This document shows, piece by piece, positions 45,431-54,751 of a DNA stretch of 64,000 bases. Below the pieces are notes generated by a model. It saw nothing but the letters and a program-made list of their open reading frames with translations, searched no databases and had not been told where the DNA came from. The stretch's first letter is position 1, and each line of letters starts with the position of its first letter. A program made the position numbers and the translations under genes. Source of the DNA: an uncultured Pirellula sp. (GTDB lineage Bacteria > Planctomycetota > Planctomycetia > Pirellulales > Pirellulaceae); NCBI GenBank assembly GCA_903858115.1, contig CAIOHR010000342.1, positions 1 through 64,000 on the forward strand. Reading direction: 5' to 3'.

Positions 45431-46195
45431 TCAACTCTTCAATAACTTCCGTTTCCGGATAATCGTTTCAACTGGAATGTTGTACTTCTTGGCCATCGCT
45501 TCGTCCGTGAGTTTCTGGAGATCTTTTAAAAGAGGTTCCGTCCAGGCAACTGTAGGTCTACGAACACCAAAACCATTGATTCCCAGCTTAGATCGCCGAT
45601 CGCGAATTCGTTGTGGCTTAATTCCAAACTCCTTCGCAAGTTCTGGATCGGATTTCTTTCCTAGTTTTTTGTCCCAGGCTGGATTCCAAGGTTTCACATT
45701 CGTAACCACGGACGGTGGTATACCTAGCTCGGCCCGCTTGTCTCGAATAATGCGCCGAGCTCGTTTGAATTTTCTAGAAAACTGGACATCGTTGATCTTG
45801 CCGAGGTACTTGAGTTCTTCTTTCGACCATGGACGACGAGGTGTCTGCAATGTTCCTGATAGAGCGATGCGGCGTTTTTTGCGTTGGGTTGCTACGGACG
45901 TGGCATTCACGCCGATACGTCGTGCAATCTCAGCATCCGAAAGCTTTCCCAGCCAAGATAGCTGGGTTTTTGTCCAAACATGTTTTTCTAAATGAGTACT
46001 GTCGCGGAACGGTTTGATCTGCAACGATGCTCGTTTCTTAGCAACGCCCTTCGGCGACATGCCGATTAACTCAGCTAGTTTTGGATCCGACATCGTCCCA
46101 AGCTTCTTCAGATTCTCGGGGGTCCATGCTGAGACAAATACGGTAGTCTTTTTAGGAGCTTTGCTAGCGGTTTTATTTTCAGTCTTTTTTTTCAT
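45431..46195 (-). CDS. five-repeat helix-turn-helix/SANT-like DNA-binding protein (putative)
   Basis: This is a 254-residue basic protein (Lys/Arg-rich) with no signal peptide. It consists of five consecutive units of about 47-50 residues, each opening with a Trp at 24, 74, 123, 170 and 218. Each unit has the pattern W(T/S/N)xxxLxxLGxxSDxELAxxxGxxxxxVxxxRxxLxI, which looks like a three-helix helix-turn-helix. The Trp spacing is reminiscent of Myb/SANT repeats, but I do not recognise a named family. DNA binding is inferred. It is 34 bases after the MutS-like gene, in the same minus-strand group. Confidence 0.75.
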   Translation of the reverse strand: MKKKTENKTASKAPKKTTVFVSAWTPENLKKLGTMSDPKLAELIGMSPKGVAKKRASLQIKPFRDSTHLEKHVWTKTQLSWLGKLSDAEIARRIGVNATSVATQRKKRRIALSGTLQTPRRPWSKEELKYLGKINDVQFSRKFKRARRIIRDKRAELGIPPSVVTNVKPWNPAWDKKLGKKSDPELAKEFGIKPQRIRDRRSKLGINGFGVRRPTVAWTEPLLKDLQKLTDEAMAKKYNIPVETIIRKRKLLKS

Positions 46196-46229
46196 CTCTC
46201 AGTCTACCTCTCACTAATTTTGTTGCATC

Positions 46230-48125
46230 TCAGAGACCAACCAATTCCAACAGCTTCAAAGCGTTTGTCGTCGGTGTAACTCCTGATCGCATAATATAGT
46301 CAAATCGCATGATCTGCTTGCCATCAACCATTTCAAAGTGCTCTCGAAAGTGAACAATTTGAGCATGAACTTGCATTTTGTCATTAGATGCCAACTCCAA
46401 GTCATGCGTGCTCGCAAGTACGATGCAGCCAAGATCAACAAGTCGCCTTAATACAGAATCTACTGCGATCTGCCGTTCTCTCGAATTGGTACCTTGAAGG
46501 ATTTCATCCAACAGGATAATCATCCGTTTCCCATCCGGCTTGCTTTCCGCGATCGCTTGATCTACGACAGATCGAAGCCTCTTTAGTTCGGCCATGAAAA
46601 AGGAAACACCGTCCTGGAGCGAGTCTTGAACACGAATACTAGAAGCGATGTCAAAAGATTCGCCTACCCACGAGTTCGCGCACACCGGCGACCCCAATCG
46701 GGCTAAAACCGAATTCACTCCTACAGACCGCAGTAGAGTCGATTTGCCTGCCATGTTGCTGCCCGTTACCAACAGCAAACGCCGCTTTTCGTCTATCGCG
46801 AGGTTGTTGGGCACACGCTGCCTGTCCTTGAGTAGCGGATGCGCCATGCCATCGGTGGATAGCAATGCGCCTCGCTCCAAGATCTTTGGATATACCCACG
46901 TCGGGTGTTCGTCTGCGATCGCCGAAGCGGACGTAATGGCATCCAGCATTCCCAGCGAATCAATCCACGAGCGCGCATGTTTGCCAAACGTGCGTTTCCA
47001 CTTTTCAAGACCGCTCAGAATTCGAATGTCCCAAAGTGTCGTAAATTGAAGGAACAAATAGGGCAGGAAGAAGAGTGGGCTCCGTTGAAATCCTGCAAGA
47101 ACCATCCACCCTTGCAGCTTGCCAATTGCAGCATCCGCATCGCTCTCTCTATCAAAAAGTGCGTGATGAATGCGGCTGTTGAACGCGGAAGCGTGTGGCA
47201 TTTCACGTGCGGTCTGAATCCAGGTTCGCAATATCTGAAGCTCGCAGTTCGCTGCCCCAATCCGATGAAACAAATCATGGATTGGGCCGATGATAAACAG
47301 CGATAAGAGAAAGTTAAACGCTAGCCCTGCAAGCAAACAACCTAGGCAGATCATCTGAATCAGATTGTTCTCACCCGTCAAGGCAATCGATAGCCCGATA
47401 AGTCCTCCCCAAAACAGTAAGGGCCCGATCCATGTGAACGGTAGCAGCCACCTTTTTGTTGCAAAGTGATCGTCGGATTCAACCCACAATACGATTGCTT
47501 CTGGAGAGGTTCTCTGGTCTCGAAGTCCGCATGCTACCTCGAAGAAACGCATACGCCATGCGCGATGGGGTTGCAACTCTTGAACTGCCTCTTGCCTGTC
47601 CAAAATCGTAACAGGAGAAGCCCACGATGTAATCCAACGGGAAATCGTCCGTGCCCCCGTCGTTGTCATCGCTAATGAGCACCAACGAAATAAACTACGG
47701 TCACCAAAGATATCCAGATCCTTGGTCCACTCCGTAGCAAACGACTTGCATTCTTCCTCGGCTGCTATCCGCGGAAGCCGATCCCATTGGCGGTGAACAC
47801 GATCCACCAAACGTTGAAATCCAAACCTATGGGACTGCCTCTGTTCCAGTCGCGATTGAATGATCTCATACCAAGTCGCAAAACCGAGAAAAATCACGAT
47901 CATCGCGATCCCCAGTTGCCAAGTCCAGCTGCCGACAGACGGCTCCGCAATCCCAAACACAATCAAAGCCAAGCCAGATAAGGCAGTGACTACTCGAATC
48001 GTCACAAGCATCTTGGAAAGTGATTTGTCTTTTTCGATTTCCGCTTCAAGCTCACGAATGCGATGCTCATAAGAATCGACAGCCTTGATGGAACTATCGC
48101 TGGAAGCAGAATTGGAAAATGTCAT
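46230..48125 (-). CDS. membrane-anchored MutS-family ATPase
   Basis: This is a protein of about 631 residues. The C-terminal part is a MutS ATPase: Walker A TGSNMAGKSTLLRSVG, then SIRVQDSLQDGVSFFMAEL, Walker B IILLDEILQGTNSRER and STHDLEL. The MutS lever/core domain is recognisable upstream, but the N-terminal mismatch-recognition domain is missing. Instead there are four hydrophobic helices, two near 45-90 and two near 225-280. A membrane-bound MutS relative of this kind is not a standard mismatch-repair protein. ATG 48125 is preferred over TTG 48128. It is 26 bases after ribF on the same strand. Confidence 0.82.
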   Translation of the reverse strand: MTFSNSASSDSSIKAVDSYEHRIRELEAEIEKDKSLSKMLVTIRVVTALSGLALIVFGIAEPSVGSWTWQLGIAMIVIFLGFATWYEIIQSRLEQRQSHRFGFQRLVDRVHRQWDRLPRIAAEEECKSFATEWTKDLDIFGDRSLFRWCSLAMTTTGARTISRWITSWASPVTILDRQEAVQELQPHRAWRMRFFEVACGLRDQRTSPEAIVLWVESDDHFATKRWLLPFTWIGPLLFWGGLIGLSIALTGENNLIQMICLGCLLAGLAFNFLLSLFIIGPIHDLFHRIGAANCELQILRTWIQTAREMPHASAFNSRIHHALFDRESDADAAIGKLQGWMVLAGFQRSPLFFLPYLFLQFTTLWDIRILSGLEKWKRTFGKHARSWIDSLGMLDAITSASAIADEHPTWVYPKILERGALLSTDGMAHPLLKDRQRVPNNLAIDEKRRLLLVTGSNMAGKSTLLRSVGVNSVLARLGSPVCANSWVGESFDIASSIRVQDSLQDGVSFFMAELKRLRSVVDQAIAESKPDGKRMIILLDEILQGTNSRERQIAVDSVLRRLVDLGCIVLASTHDLELASNDKMQVHAQIVHFREHFEMVDGKQIMRFDYIMRSGVTPTTNALKLLELVGL

Positions 48126-48151
48126 CAATCGAACATCCAGTCAAGTTGTTG

Positions 48152-49123
48152 TCAGATAGTGTTGCGATGGGCTTGGCAGATGGAAGCAACCATTGTCAGA
48201 TCGTTGGCGAGTTGAGCCAATAATGATTCTTTCGATTCAAACTTCCGAACGTCTCGAACTCGATCGAGTATCTCCAGTTCGAGGACCGTATCGTACAGAT
48301 CGCCATGAAAGCCGAGCAAGTGAGCCTCTACCTTCAGTGCGTTTTCACCAAAGGTTGGATTGGGACCGATGTTCAGTGCCACATGCGTGCCAACAGTTGC
48401 GGACTTCGCGGGATAGCCATCAGGCGTGATTACGCCCTTTACCCTCGCAGCATACACACCAACACTTGGAACGAGCACTGGGATGGAATCGAGATTGGCT
48501 GTCGGGAAACCAAGCGTCCGCCCACGCTGTGCTCCACCAACTACTTTTCCTGCGATGCGATAAGGCTGTAACAAATATCGATTGGCATCCGCTATTTGCC
48601 CAGCCTCAATCCACTGCCGAATTCGAGTACTGGAAACCCACTGCCCATCACTTTGAGCCGTAGTCGCGATCTTCAATTCCATTCCATGCTTTTCGCATAG
48701 CGAAGCAAGCAGTTGGATATCCCCTACTCTTCCTTTTCCAAAGCGAAAGTTCTCTCCCTCGACAATCCCTTGAGCGTGTAACTCACCTCGAACGACTCGT
48801 TCAAAAAAATCAACAGCCGTTAGCTGCAATAGCTCGGTGGTCGTCGGAATAACAATAACGTGATCCGCTCCAGCTTTCGCCAATAGCTCCTTTTTCCAAG
48901 CGACCGTGGTTAATGGCTTGGGAGCCAACTCGGGTCGAAGCAGCCTCGCAGGAGGAGGATCAAACGTAACAATAGAAGCTGGCCCATTGATCTTTTTCGC
49001 AACCTGAAGGAGAGAGTCGATGATGTTGCAATGACCACGATGCACACCGTCAAAATTGCCAATCGCGATAGCACCGCCCATCGCGTTTGGTGAATGATCG
49101 AAACCTAGATATGCACCCGACAT
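48152..49123 (-). CDS. ribF: bifunctional riboflavin kinase/FAD synthetase
   Basis: This is a 323-residue protein. The FAD synthetase domain carries AIAIGNFDGVHRGH near residue 20 and VSSTRIRQWIEAGQ; the riboflavin kinase domain carries GRTLGFPTANL and later GVYAARVKG. It converts riboflavin to FMN and FAD. Length and layout are normal. It lies 9 bases after purF, followed by the MutS-like gene, so co-transcription is likely. Confidence 0.95.
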   Translation of the reverse strand: MSGAYLGFDHSPNAMGGAIAIGNFDGVHRGHCNIIDSLLQVAKKINGPASIVTFDPPPARLLRPELAPKPLTTVAWKKELLAKAGADHVIVIPTTTELLQLTAVDFFERVVRGELHAQGIVEGENFRFGKGRVGDIQLLASLCEKHGMELKIATTAQSDGQWVSSTRIRQWIEAGQIADANRYLLQPYRIAGKVVGGAQRGRTLGFPTANLDSIPVLVPSVGVYAARVKGVITPDGYPAKSATVGTHVALNIGPNPTFGENALKVEAHLLGFHGDLYDTVLELEILDRVRDVRKFESKESLLAQLANDLTMVASICQAHRNTI

Positions 49124-49132
49124 AGTTTCGAA

Positions 49133-50722
49133 TCAAACAGAAGTATTAAGCTCGTACGTCCGCGCATCGCCTTTGCCTGCGAGATGGTTCGATTGAGCAA
49201 TGCTATAAAGTTTTTGACCCACCGGCGTTGGGTAACTGCCGGTAATGCACGCTTGACAAAGATGCGACTTAGGCAAATCGATAGCGCGAGCGATCGATTC
49301 CACCGGCAAATACCGAAGCGAATCGCACCCGAGCAGTTCAGCCATTCGATCCTGCCCCTCGTCTGTCAACACTCCATTCTCAAGGAACTTTGGTGCAAAA
49401 AGCTCGTCGATTGTCGACATGTCGATCCCATAAAAACATGGGGCGATGATCGGTGGGCAAGCGACACGCACGTGAATCTCTTTGGCCCCGCCTAGTTCCC
49501 GAATTCGGTGCAGCAACACCTTCATGGTGGTCGAGCGGACGATCGAATCTTCTACGAGAATCACTCGTTTGCCATCGAGCACTTCTCGCAATGGAGTGTA
49601 CTTGCTGGAGGCCTTGGCTTTGCGTGCTCTGCCACCTTCGATAAATGTTCTACCGCTGTATCGATTTCGAATCAGCCCCTCGCGACTTGGAATTCGCATT
49701 CGATAGGCCATCGCATCGGCTGCTGCTTTGCTAGTATCGGGAACCGGAACAACGATCGTGTCATTGTCCAACGTGATCTGATTGCGAGACAACTCTAGCC
49801 GTGCAAGCTCTTCTCCAAGCCTCGTACGAGAAAGATACACACTTCGATCGTCGAGCGTGCTCGCCACGTTAGCAAAATAGATCCACTCAAAGAAGCAGTG
49901 AGCTGGCGGTGAGGCCTTGCAAAACTCTTCCAACTTGATTCCTTCGGGCGAAACCAATATCGCATGGCCAGGAGGAACAGATTTGATCGACTCGCGGTCG
50001 AACCCAAGATTGAGCAGTGCAACACTTTCACTCGCAGCAGCGAACAACGAACCATCGACAGCGTAACAAAGTGGTTTGATCCCGAGTGGATCACGCGCCA
50101 AGAGCATCTCGCCCTTTGCATTGAGCAACGCGAGTGAGTAGGCGCCGTCGAAATTCTTAGCCGCAGCCGCAAATACATCAATCAGCGATCGATTCGGCGA
50201 CGAAGTAAGCTCACGTCCAATCTCATGCATAATGATTTCGGTATCCGTGTCCCGAGCCAAATGATGCTCTCCCTCCGCCATCAAGCGATCGCGAAGCTCG
50301 TTGTAGTTCGCGAGTTGACCATTGAAGCAAAAGCTAAACCATTTGTTCTTGTGAATGTGCTGCCGCTCGAACGGCTGTGCGTAAGACTTGTCGTCCTGGC
50401 CGCAGGTCGCATACCGAACGTGCCCAATCGCGGCACGCCCAACGTAAGCTTCCATAATCGCTTCGCTTTTGCCACGATGCGAAAGCCGAAATACTTCGGC
50501 CACCGTCCCGATGTCCTTCATCGTATCCAAGATGAGCGGCCGATCGGGATTATACGTTGTCATGCCGGCCGCCAATTGTCCACGATTTTGAATATCTTGG
50601 AGCATCCTCGGCAATAGATAAGAAACCGCATTCCGTCCTAAATCAGGACTCAACCGGCTTTCCTCTCCATAGGGCAAGTGATAAATGGCCGCAACACCGC
50701 ATTCATGGTGCAGTTCGCTCAT
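49133..50722 (-). CDS. purF: amidophosphoribosyltransferase
   Basis: This is a 529-residue protein with the N-terminal sequence MSELHHECGVAAI; Cys8 would be the catalytic glutaminase nucleophile after a short propeptide is removed. Further on are the glutaminase motif GHVRYATCGQ and the phosphoribosyltransferase loop VILVEDSIVRSTT. It commits PRPP to purine synthesis. Iron-sulfur ligands of the Bacillus type (CxxxC near the C-terminus, e.g. SHLCQACITG) appear present. It follows a small unknown gene by 10 bases and precedes ribF. Confidence 0.95.
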   Translation of the reverse strand: MSELHHECGVAAIYHLPYGEESRLSPDLGRNAVSYLLPRMLQDIQNRGQLAAGMTTYNPDRPLILDTMKDIGTVAEVFRLSHRGKSEAIMEAYVGRAAIGHVRYATCGQDDKSYAQPFERQHIHKNKWFSFCFNGQLANYNELRDRLMAEGEHHLARDTDTEIIMHEIGRELTSSPNRSLIDVFAAAAKNFDGAYSLALLNAKGEMLLARDPLGIKPLCYAVDGSLFAAASESVALLNLGFDRESIKSVPPGHAILVSPEGIKLEEFCKASPPAHCFFEWIYFANVASTLDDRSVYLSRTRLGEELARLELSRNQITLDNDTIVVPVPDTSKAAADAMAYRMRIPSREGLIRNRYSGRTFIEGGRARKAKASSKYTPLREVLDGKRVILVEDSIVRSTTMKVLLHRIRELGGAKEIHVRVACPPIIAPCFYGIDMSTIDELFAPKFLENGVLTDEGQDRMAELLGCDSLRYLPVESIARAIDLPKSHLCQACITGSYPTPVGQKLYSIAQSNHLAGKGDARTYELNTSV

Positions 50723-50732
50723 GTGTTCGTAT

Positions 50733-51095
50733 CTACCCTAGGAGTGCGGGGATTTCGAGCAAATTCAGAATCCTGTCTCTGGCTTCACGATTGACCCCAG
50801 AACTAGCGATATCGTAGACGACTCTCTCCCATTTGTCGACGAGCAAACCCAGCCAAAGTTCCCACACACAACCACGCGTTTTGATGCTGGCGAACGCAAG
50901 GAAAGTCAGGTAAGTGGAACGATCGACGCGAGAATAGGGCAAAACCCTGAAAATCTCAGGATTCAAGTGGGTGAACTCGCATTCCGGAGCTGTATCCAAG
51001 ATCTTGAGGGTCTGCCCAGGCATACATTCTGGGTGCATGGCACGCGCGGCGGCATGTGGCACGCGCGGCGGCATGGTGACAGCGGTGGAGCTCAT
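50733..51095 (-). CDS. hypothetical protein upstream of purF
   Basis: This is a 120-residue protein I do not recognise. The C-terminal 80 residues look like folded protein (LNPEIFRVLPYSRVDRS, RGCVWELWLGLLVDKWERV, ARDRILNLLEIP). It ends 10 bases before purF on the same strand. The N-terminal part overlaps a 19-bp tandem repeat (51038-51075), so the start (ATG 51095, after AAGGA) is uncertain; ATG 51038 or 51023 are alternatives. No domain assignment. Confidence 0.5.
   Translation of the reverse strand: MSSTAVTMPPRVPHAAARAMHPECMPGQTLKILDTAPECEFTHLNPEIFRVLPYSRVDRSTYLTFLAFASIKTRGCVWELWLGLLVDKWERVVYDIASSGVNREARDRILNLLEIPALLG
51038..51075. repeat. 19-bp tandem repeat (2 copies)
   Basis: TGGCACGCGCGGCGGCATG occurs at 51038-51056 and again at 51057-51075. 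It lies in the N-terminal codons of the small gene before purF. As 19 is not a multiple of three, a slippage change here would shift its reading frame. Confidence 0.85.
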
Positions 51096-51679
51096 TGTCC
51101 TTGCATTACTGCATTAAAGAACGGGACCCTTCATTGGAGCCAGGAAATAGGCGACGCAATGACCGCGTTGACACTTGGATCCTGATCGAGAGAGTCGGGT
51201 TGATCAGCAAAGTTGTTCGACCCCAAAATCGATGACTCATTTTGAAAATGGAAATCTGCTCAATCGGTATCGCCAAGGGGGGATGGCAATGCCTGAATGG
51301 CCAATGGGTACTCAGAAAAAAACGGGAATCGTTCGAACCAATGAAACAGGAGCGACTATGCAGCACGCTGCCGACTTTCACCGATTGAAACCGAAGTGTT
51401 CTGCGAGGCTGCTGATCACAACTAGGGAAGCGAACCGCCAATAAACTCCATCCACTCCATTCAGCCAGTAGCCACAAAATTGGCTTGATCAATTGGCAGA
51501 AAACCAAAACAACGGCACCCGCCATTAGGCCTGTCGGCTGGGTTGTTTTTCACTCGGGGTTGCGTTTTATGTCGTCTCGACGATAATTGTTCGGACAACT
51601 ATCTGGCGATTAACGCGATTTATGTGCATTTTGAACCGAAGAAGGGCCCTCCGATTTCTCGGAGGACAGTTTACGAGCG
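51096..51679. other. intergenic region between purF-side gene and antiporter
   Basis: This spacer of about 580 bases has no convincing gene. Two weak open frames exist (minus 51106-51525, plus 51175-51444), but neither has recognisable protein character. The region must contain promoters for both divergent transcripts. The only clear structure is the hairpin at 51648-51665 just before the antiporter gene. Confidence 0.4.
51648..51665 (+). promoter_or_regulatory. hairpin overlapping the antiporter ribosome binding site
   Basis: The arms CCTCCGA/TCGGAGG (51648-51654, 51659-51665) pair perfectly around TTTC. The right arm holds the only purine-rich Shine-Dalgarno-like string (GGAGGA, 51661-51666) near the antiporter ATG at 51680, with 13 bases between. 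Pairing would hide it, so translation may depend on opening the stem. The spacing is longer than usual, so this is tentative. Confidence 0.45.
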
Positions 51680-52966
51680 ATGAAGAATATTGAATTGGCT
51701 GTCCATTTCTTTGCTCAGATCGCCGTTATTCTCGTGGCATGTCGCATCGTGGGAATGATTGCCAAGCGGTTTGGGCAACCGCAGGTTGTGGCCGAAATGC
51801 TGACAGGCGTTTTGCTCGGTCCATCCTTTTTCGGTTTGTTTTGGCCCGAGTGGCAACAGCGGGTTTTTCCTTGGGACCCTACGCAAAAGACACGGGACAC
51901 TCAAAGCTACCTCTTCCCTGCATCTCAACTCGGATTGGCTCTCTACATGTTCATCGTTGGAATGGAATTCCGGATGGACATTATTCGCAAACAACTGAAA
52001 TGCTCCATTGCAGTTTCCTTGGCAGGAATGGTGACACCTTTCGTTCTAGGTGCTGGACTCGCTTGGTATCTCAAGACTAACAGCAATCTATTCCCAGAAC
52101 GAACATCAATAACCGAGGCGATGCTCTTTCTTGGCGCATCGTTATGCATTACCGCTTTCCCAATGCTGGCTAGGATCATCCACTTCAAGGGACTCGCCGG
52201 AACAACGATGGGAACGGTAGCCATCGGTGCAGGGGCTATCGACGATGCAGCCGCTTGGTGTCTTCTCGCTCTCGTGCTGGCTAGCTTCGATCAAAACATG
52301 GCGATCGCCGCCACCAATATTGGTGGCGGCGCGATTTATGTCGCCGTTGTCTTGGGATTGCTTCGCCCAGTCTTGTCACGCCTCGAGCATTTGTTTTTGA
52401 AGGACGAGAAACTGACGGAAGCGGGACTTGTTGTTGGTATTGCTTTGATGTCCCTGGGTGCTTGGTTCACGGACTTGATCGGTCTGCATGCGGTGTTCGG
52501 GGCATTCGTGATGGGTGCTGCTATCCCACGTCCATTCATGGCACGACAATTGATCGAGCGCATTCAACCCTTGGCCGTTGCTTTATTGCTGCCTCTCTTT
52601 TTCACCTATTCTGGTCTGAATACCAAAATCGGTTTGCTCAACAGCGTTGAACTTTGGCAATACTGCGTTTTGGCCATGCTCGCTGCTGTACTAGGCAAAG
52701 GGGTGGCGTGTTGGCTAGCAGCGCTGGCTACAGGGCTGCCGAATCGTGAAGCCATGGGCATCGGGACCCTAATGAACGCTAGAGGATTGATGGAATTGAT
52801 CATCATCAATATCGGCCTGCAACGAGGACTGATCACCGAAGAACTGTTCGCAATCTTGGTGATTATGGCAGTTGTAACCACGCTAATGGCCTCCCCGCTG
52901 TTCGAATGGCTGGTTGGCTCCGAGAAGAATAGTACAGTCGGAACCACCGCACCTTCCAACCCTTAG
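51680..52966 (+). CDS. cation:proton antiporter (CPA2 family)
   Basis: This is a 428-residue membrane protein with about 12 hydrophobic segments. VVAEMLTGVLLGPSFFGLF near the start is a CPA2 signature; GAGAIDDAAAWCLLALVLA holds the ion-binding Asp-Asp pair in the middle; LHAVFGAFVMGAAIPRP follows. The family exchanges Na+ or K+ for H+ at the inner membrane. No C-terminal TrkA-N domain is present. It is transcribed alone; a hairpin covers its ribosome binding site. Confidence 0.9.
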   Translation: MKNIELAVHFFAQIAVILVACRIVGMIAKRFGQPQVVAEMLTGVLLGPSFFGLFWPEWQQRVFPWDPTQKTRDTQSYLFPASQLGLALYMFIVGMEFRMDIIRKQLKCSIAVSLAGMVTPFVLGAGLAWYLKTNSNLFPERTSITEAMLFLGASLCITAFPMLARIIHFKGLAGTTMGTVAIGAGAIDDAAAWCLLALVLASFDQNMAIAATNIGGGAIYVAVVLGLLRPVLSRLEHLFLKDEKLTEAGLVVGIALMSLGAWFTDLIGLHAVFGAFVMGAAIPRPFMARQLIERIQPLAVALLLPLFFTYSGLNTKIGLLNSVELWQYCVLAMLAAVLGKGVACWLAALATGLPNREAMGIGTLMNARGLMELIIINIGLQRGLITEELFAILVIMAVVTTLMASPLFEWLVGSEKNSTVGTTAPSNP

Positions 52967-53071
52967 TTGTGGCAAACCCTTAGATTGTTGGCAAACCCTG
53001 AGATTGTGGTGTGCCTCTAGACTGTGGTACCATGAAGCGGTGAACCGCTCCTAACTCTCCGAGGAATCATC

Positions 53072-54586
53072 ATGGGCCATCCGAATCGACGTAGGTTTGT
53101 TTCCCACATCTCGACCGCTTCCACGATGGCAGCCCTGGCTGGTCCAAACGGATGGTTGCGATCAGCCGGAGCGAATGAGCTACAGCTTCCGACGGGCTCG
53201 GTCCGCTTCAGCGATGATGTCGAGCCACTCGTTCGTTGGCTTGAGACGACACCCAAGGAAAAAGTCGTTGCTGGTTTTGTGGAGAAGATACAAAGCGGCA
53301 TTCCTTACTATCGATTGTTAGCATCCGTCTTTCTGGCTGGCATCCGAAACGTTCAACCACGGCCGAGTGTAGGATTCAAATTCCATACCGTTTTGGTAGT
53401 ACATGCCGCCCATCAAGCGAGCTTGGCCGCAAGCAATCGGGACCGTTGGCTTCCGCTCCTTTGGGCTGCGGACTATTTCAAACGCGCGCAGGATGATGAT
53501 GCCAAACAAGGCGACTGGACGATGCAGTCTCCTGCAAACATTGAGAAGCAGAGCTCAGCATCGGCATTGCGTGGATTGACGGAAGCCTTCGAACGATGGG
53601 ATGTTGAAGCGGCGGATCGCTGCGCTGTGGCCGCAGCAAGACATTGTTCGCATGGACAACTGTTGGAGTTATTTGCCAAGTACGGTTGTCGAGATTTTCG
53701 GGACATTGGCCATAAAGCCATTTACGTCGCGGGGGCATTTCGCCTTCTCGATACGATTGGCCGTGAACATACTGAGCCGATTATTCGATCGCTTGCCTAC
53801 GCATTGCTCAACCATGGTACGGGAGCGAATCCCTCCGGTCGGGATCTTGCTCCGGATCGTCCTGGCAAAGAAAACTGGGAACGATCTGAAAAACAGTCTG
53901 ACGCATGGATGACTAGTGATGTGAACGGCACGCATACACAGGCTGTGCTAGATAGTTTGCGAGAAGATTCTGAGAGCTCAATTTGCAATTCCGTCCATCA
54001 GCGAATGCAACGCGATACGAACTGGCAGTCCGTTTACGATGCATTGTTCGTCGCATCTAGCGAATTGGTACTTCGTCAAAATGGCATTGTTCCATTGCAT
54101 GCAGTCACGAGTACGAATGCGATTCACTACTTATTTCGAACCGTCAAAGACGAACGATTGCAATGGTGGTTATTGCTTCAGAATTGTGCTTTCGTAAGTC
54201 TATTACGCGATGCGGCCAAAGACCGTGACAAAATGCGTGACATCAAGATCGACACTCTGGCTAGCAACACCGACGTGCCAATGCCCGTTGAGCTCGGAGC
54301 GGTTTTCCAAAACCTTGGACGCGATCGAGACTTGGCATCCCGGCAAGTTTACACTTACCTTCAGCAGTCAAAATCACCCGGTGATCTTTTCGCTTCCGCT
54401 CGCAACCATGTCTTCTCAAAAGGCAACGATTCGCACGACTACAAATTCTCGTCGGCAATTTTGGAAGACTACACCAATGTGAGTCCCGCGTGGCGCAATC
54501 TCTATCTGTCGGGATGTGCACAAATGTTGCACGGCGACTCGGCTCCTGACACCAAATTCTTCCAGCGAGTACGAGAACTGCTATAG
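53072..54586 (+). CDS. Tat-exported protein of unknown function
   Basis: This is a 504-residue protein with a twin-arginine-like leader (NRRRFVSHISTASTMAALAG) and a good ribosome binding site (GAGGA). The mature part has many His and Asp (VVHAAHQASLA, WLPLLWAADYFK, ARHCSHGQLLELFAKYG, GIVPLHAVTSTNAIHYLF). It is predicted mainly helical, possibly an enzyme with bound cofactor, since Tat substrates are exported folded. I do not recognise a named family. It stands alone between the antiporter and a DUF1559 gene. Confidence 0.7.
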   Translation: MGHPNRRRFVSHISTASTMAALAGPNGWLRSAGANELQLPTGSVRFSDDVEPLVRWLETTPKEKVVAGFVEKIQSGIPYYRLLASVFLAGIRNVQPRPSVGFKFHTVLVVHAAHQASLAASNRDRWLPLLWAADYFKRAQDDDAKQGDWTMQSPANIEKQSSASALRGLTEAFERWDVEAADRCAVAAARHCSHGQLLELFAKYGCRDFRDIGHKAIYVAGAFRLLDTIGREHTEPIIRSLAYALLNHGTGANPSGRDLAPDRPGKENWERSEKQSDAWMTSDVNGTHTQAVLDSLREDSESSICNSVHQRMQRDTNWQSVYDALFVASSELVLRQNGIVPLHAVTSTNAIHYLFRTVKDERLQWWLLLQNCAFVSLLRDAAKDRDKMRDIKIDTLASNTDVPMPVELGAVFQNLGRDRDLASRQVYTYLQQSKSPGDLFASARNHVFSKGNDSHDYKFSSAILEDYTNVSPAWRNLYLSGCAQMLHGDSAPDTKFFQRVRELL

Positions 54587-54751
54587 CAATTGCTGGTTCA
54601 TTGCCTGTTGGCCGAGCTCCCGCATAAAGCCATTGATTCTTTATGGACTATTCGCGTCGAATTGTCGTGATCTTCATGAGAACGCATTGGCGGATGGCTA
54701 AAACTAGCGATCAAAATTCCGAATCAATGGAGCGAAGGGGACGGTTTGCAC

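Noticed and set aside
45354..45995. 213-codon plus-strand open frame opposite the HTH-repeat gene
   Set aside because: The minus strand has five conserved repeats; the plus reading has no pattern.
51106..51525. 139-codon minus-strand and 89-codon plus-strand frames
   Set aside because: Neither has protein-like composition or a start signal; they overlap each other in a promoter region.
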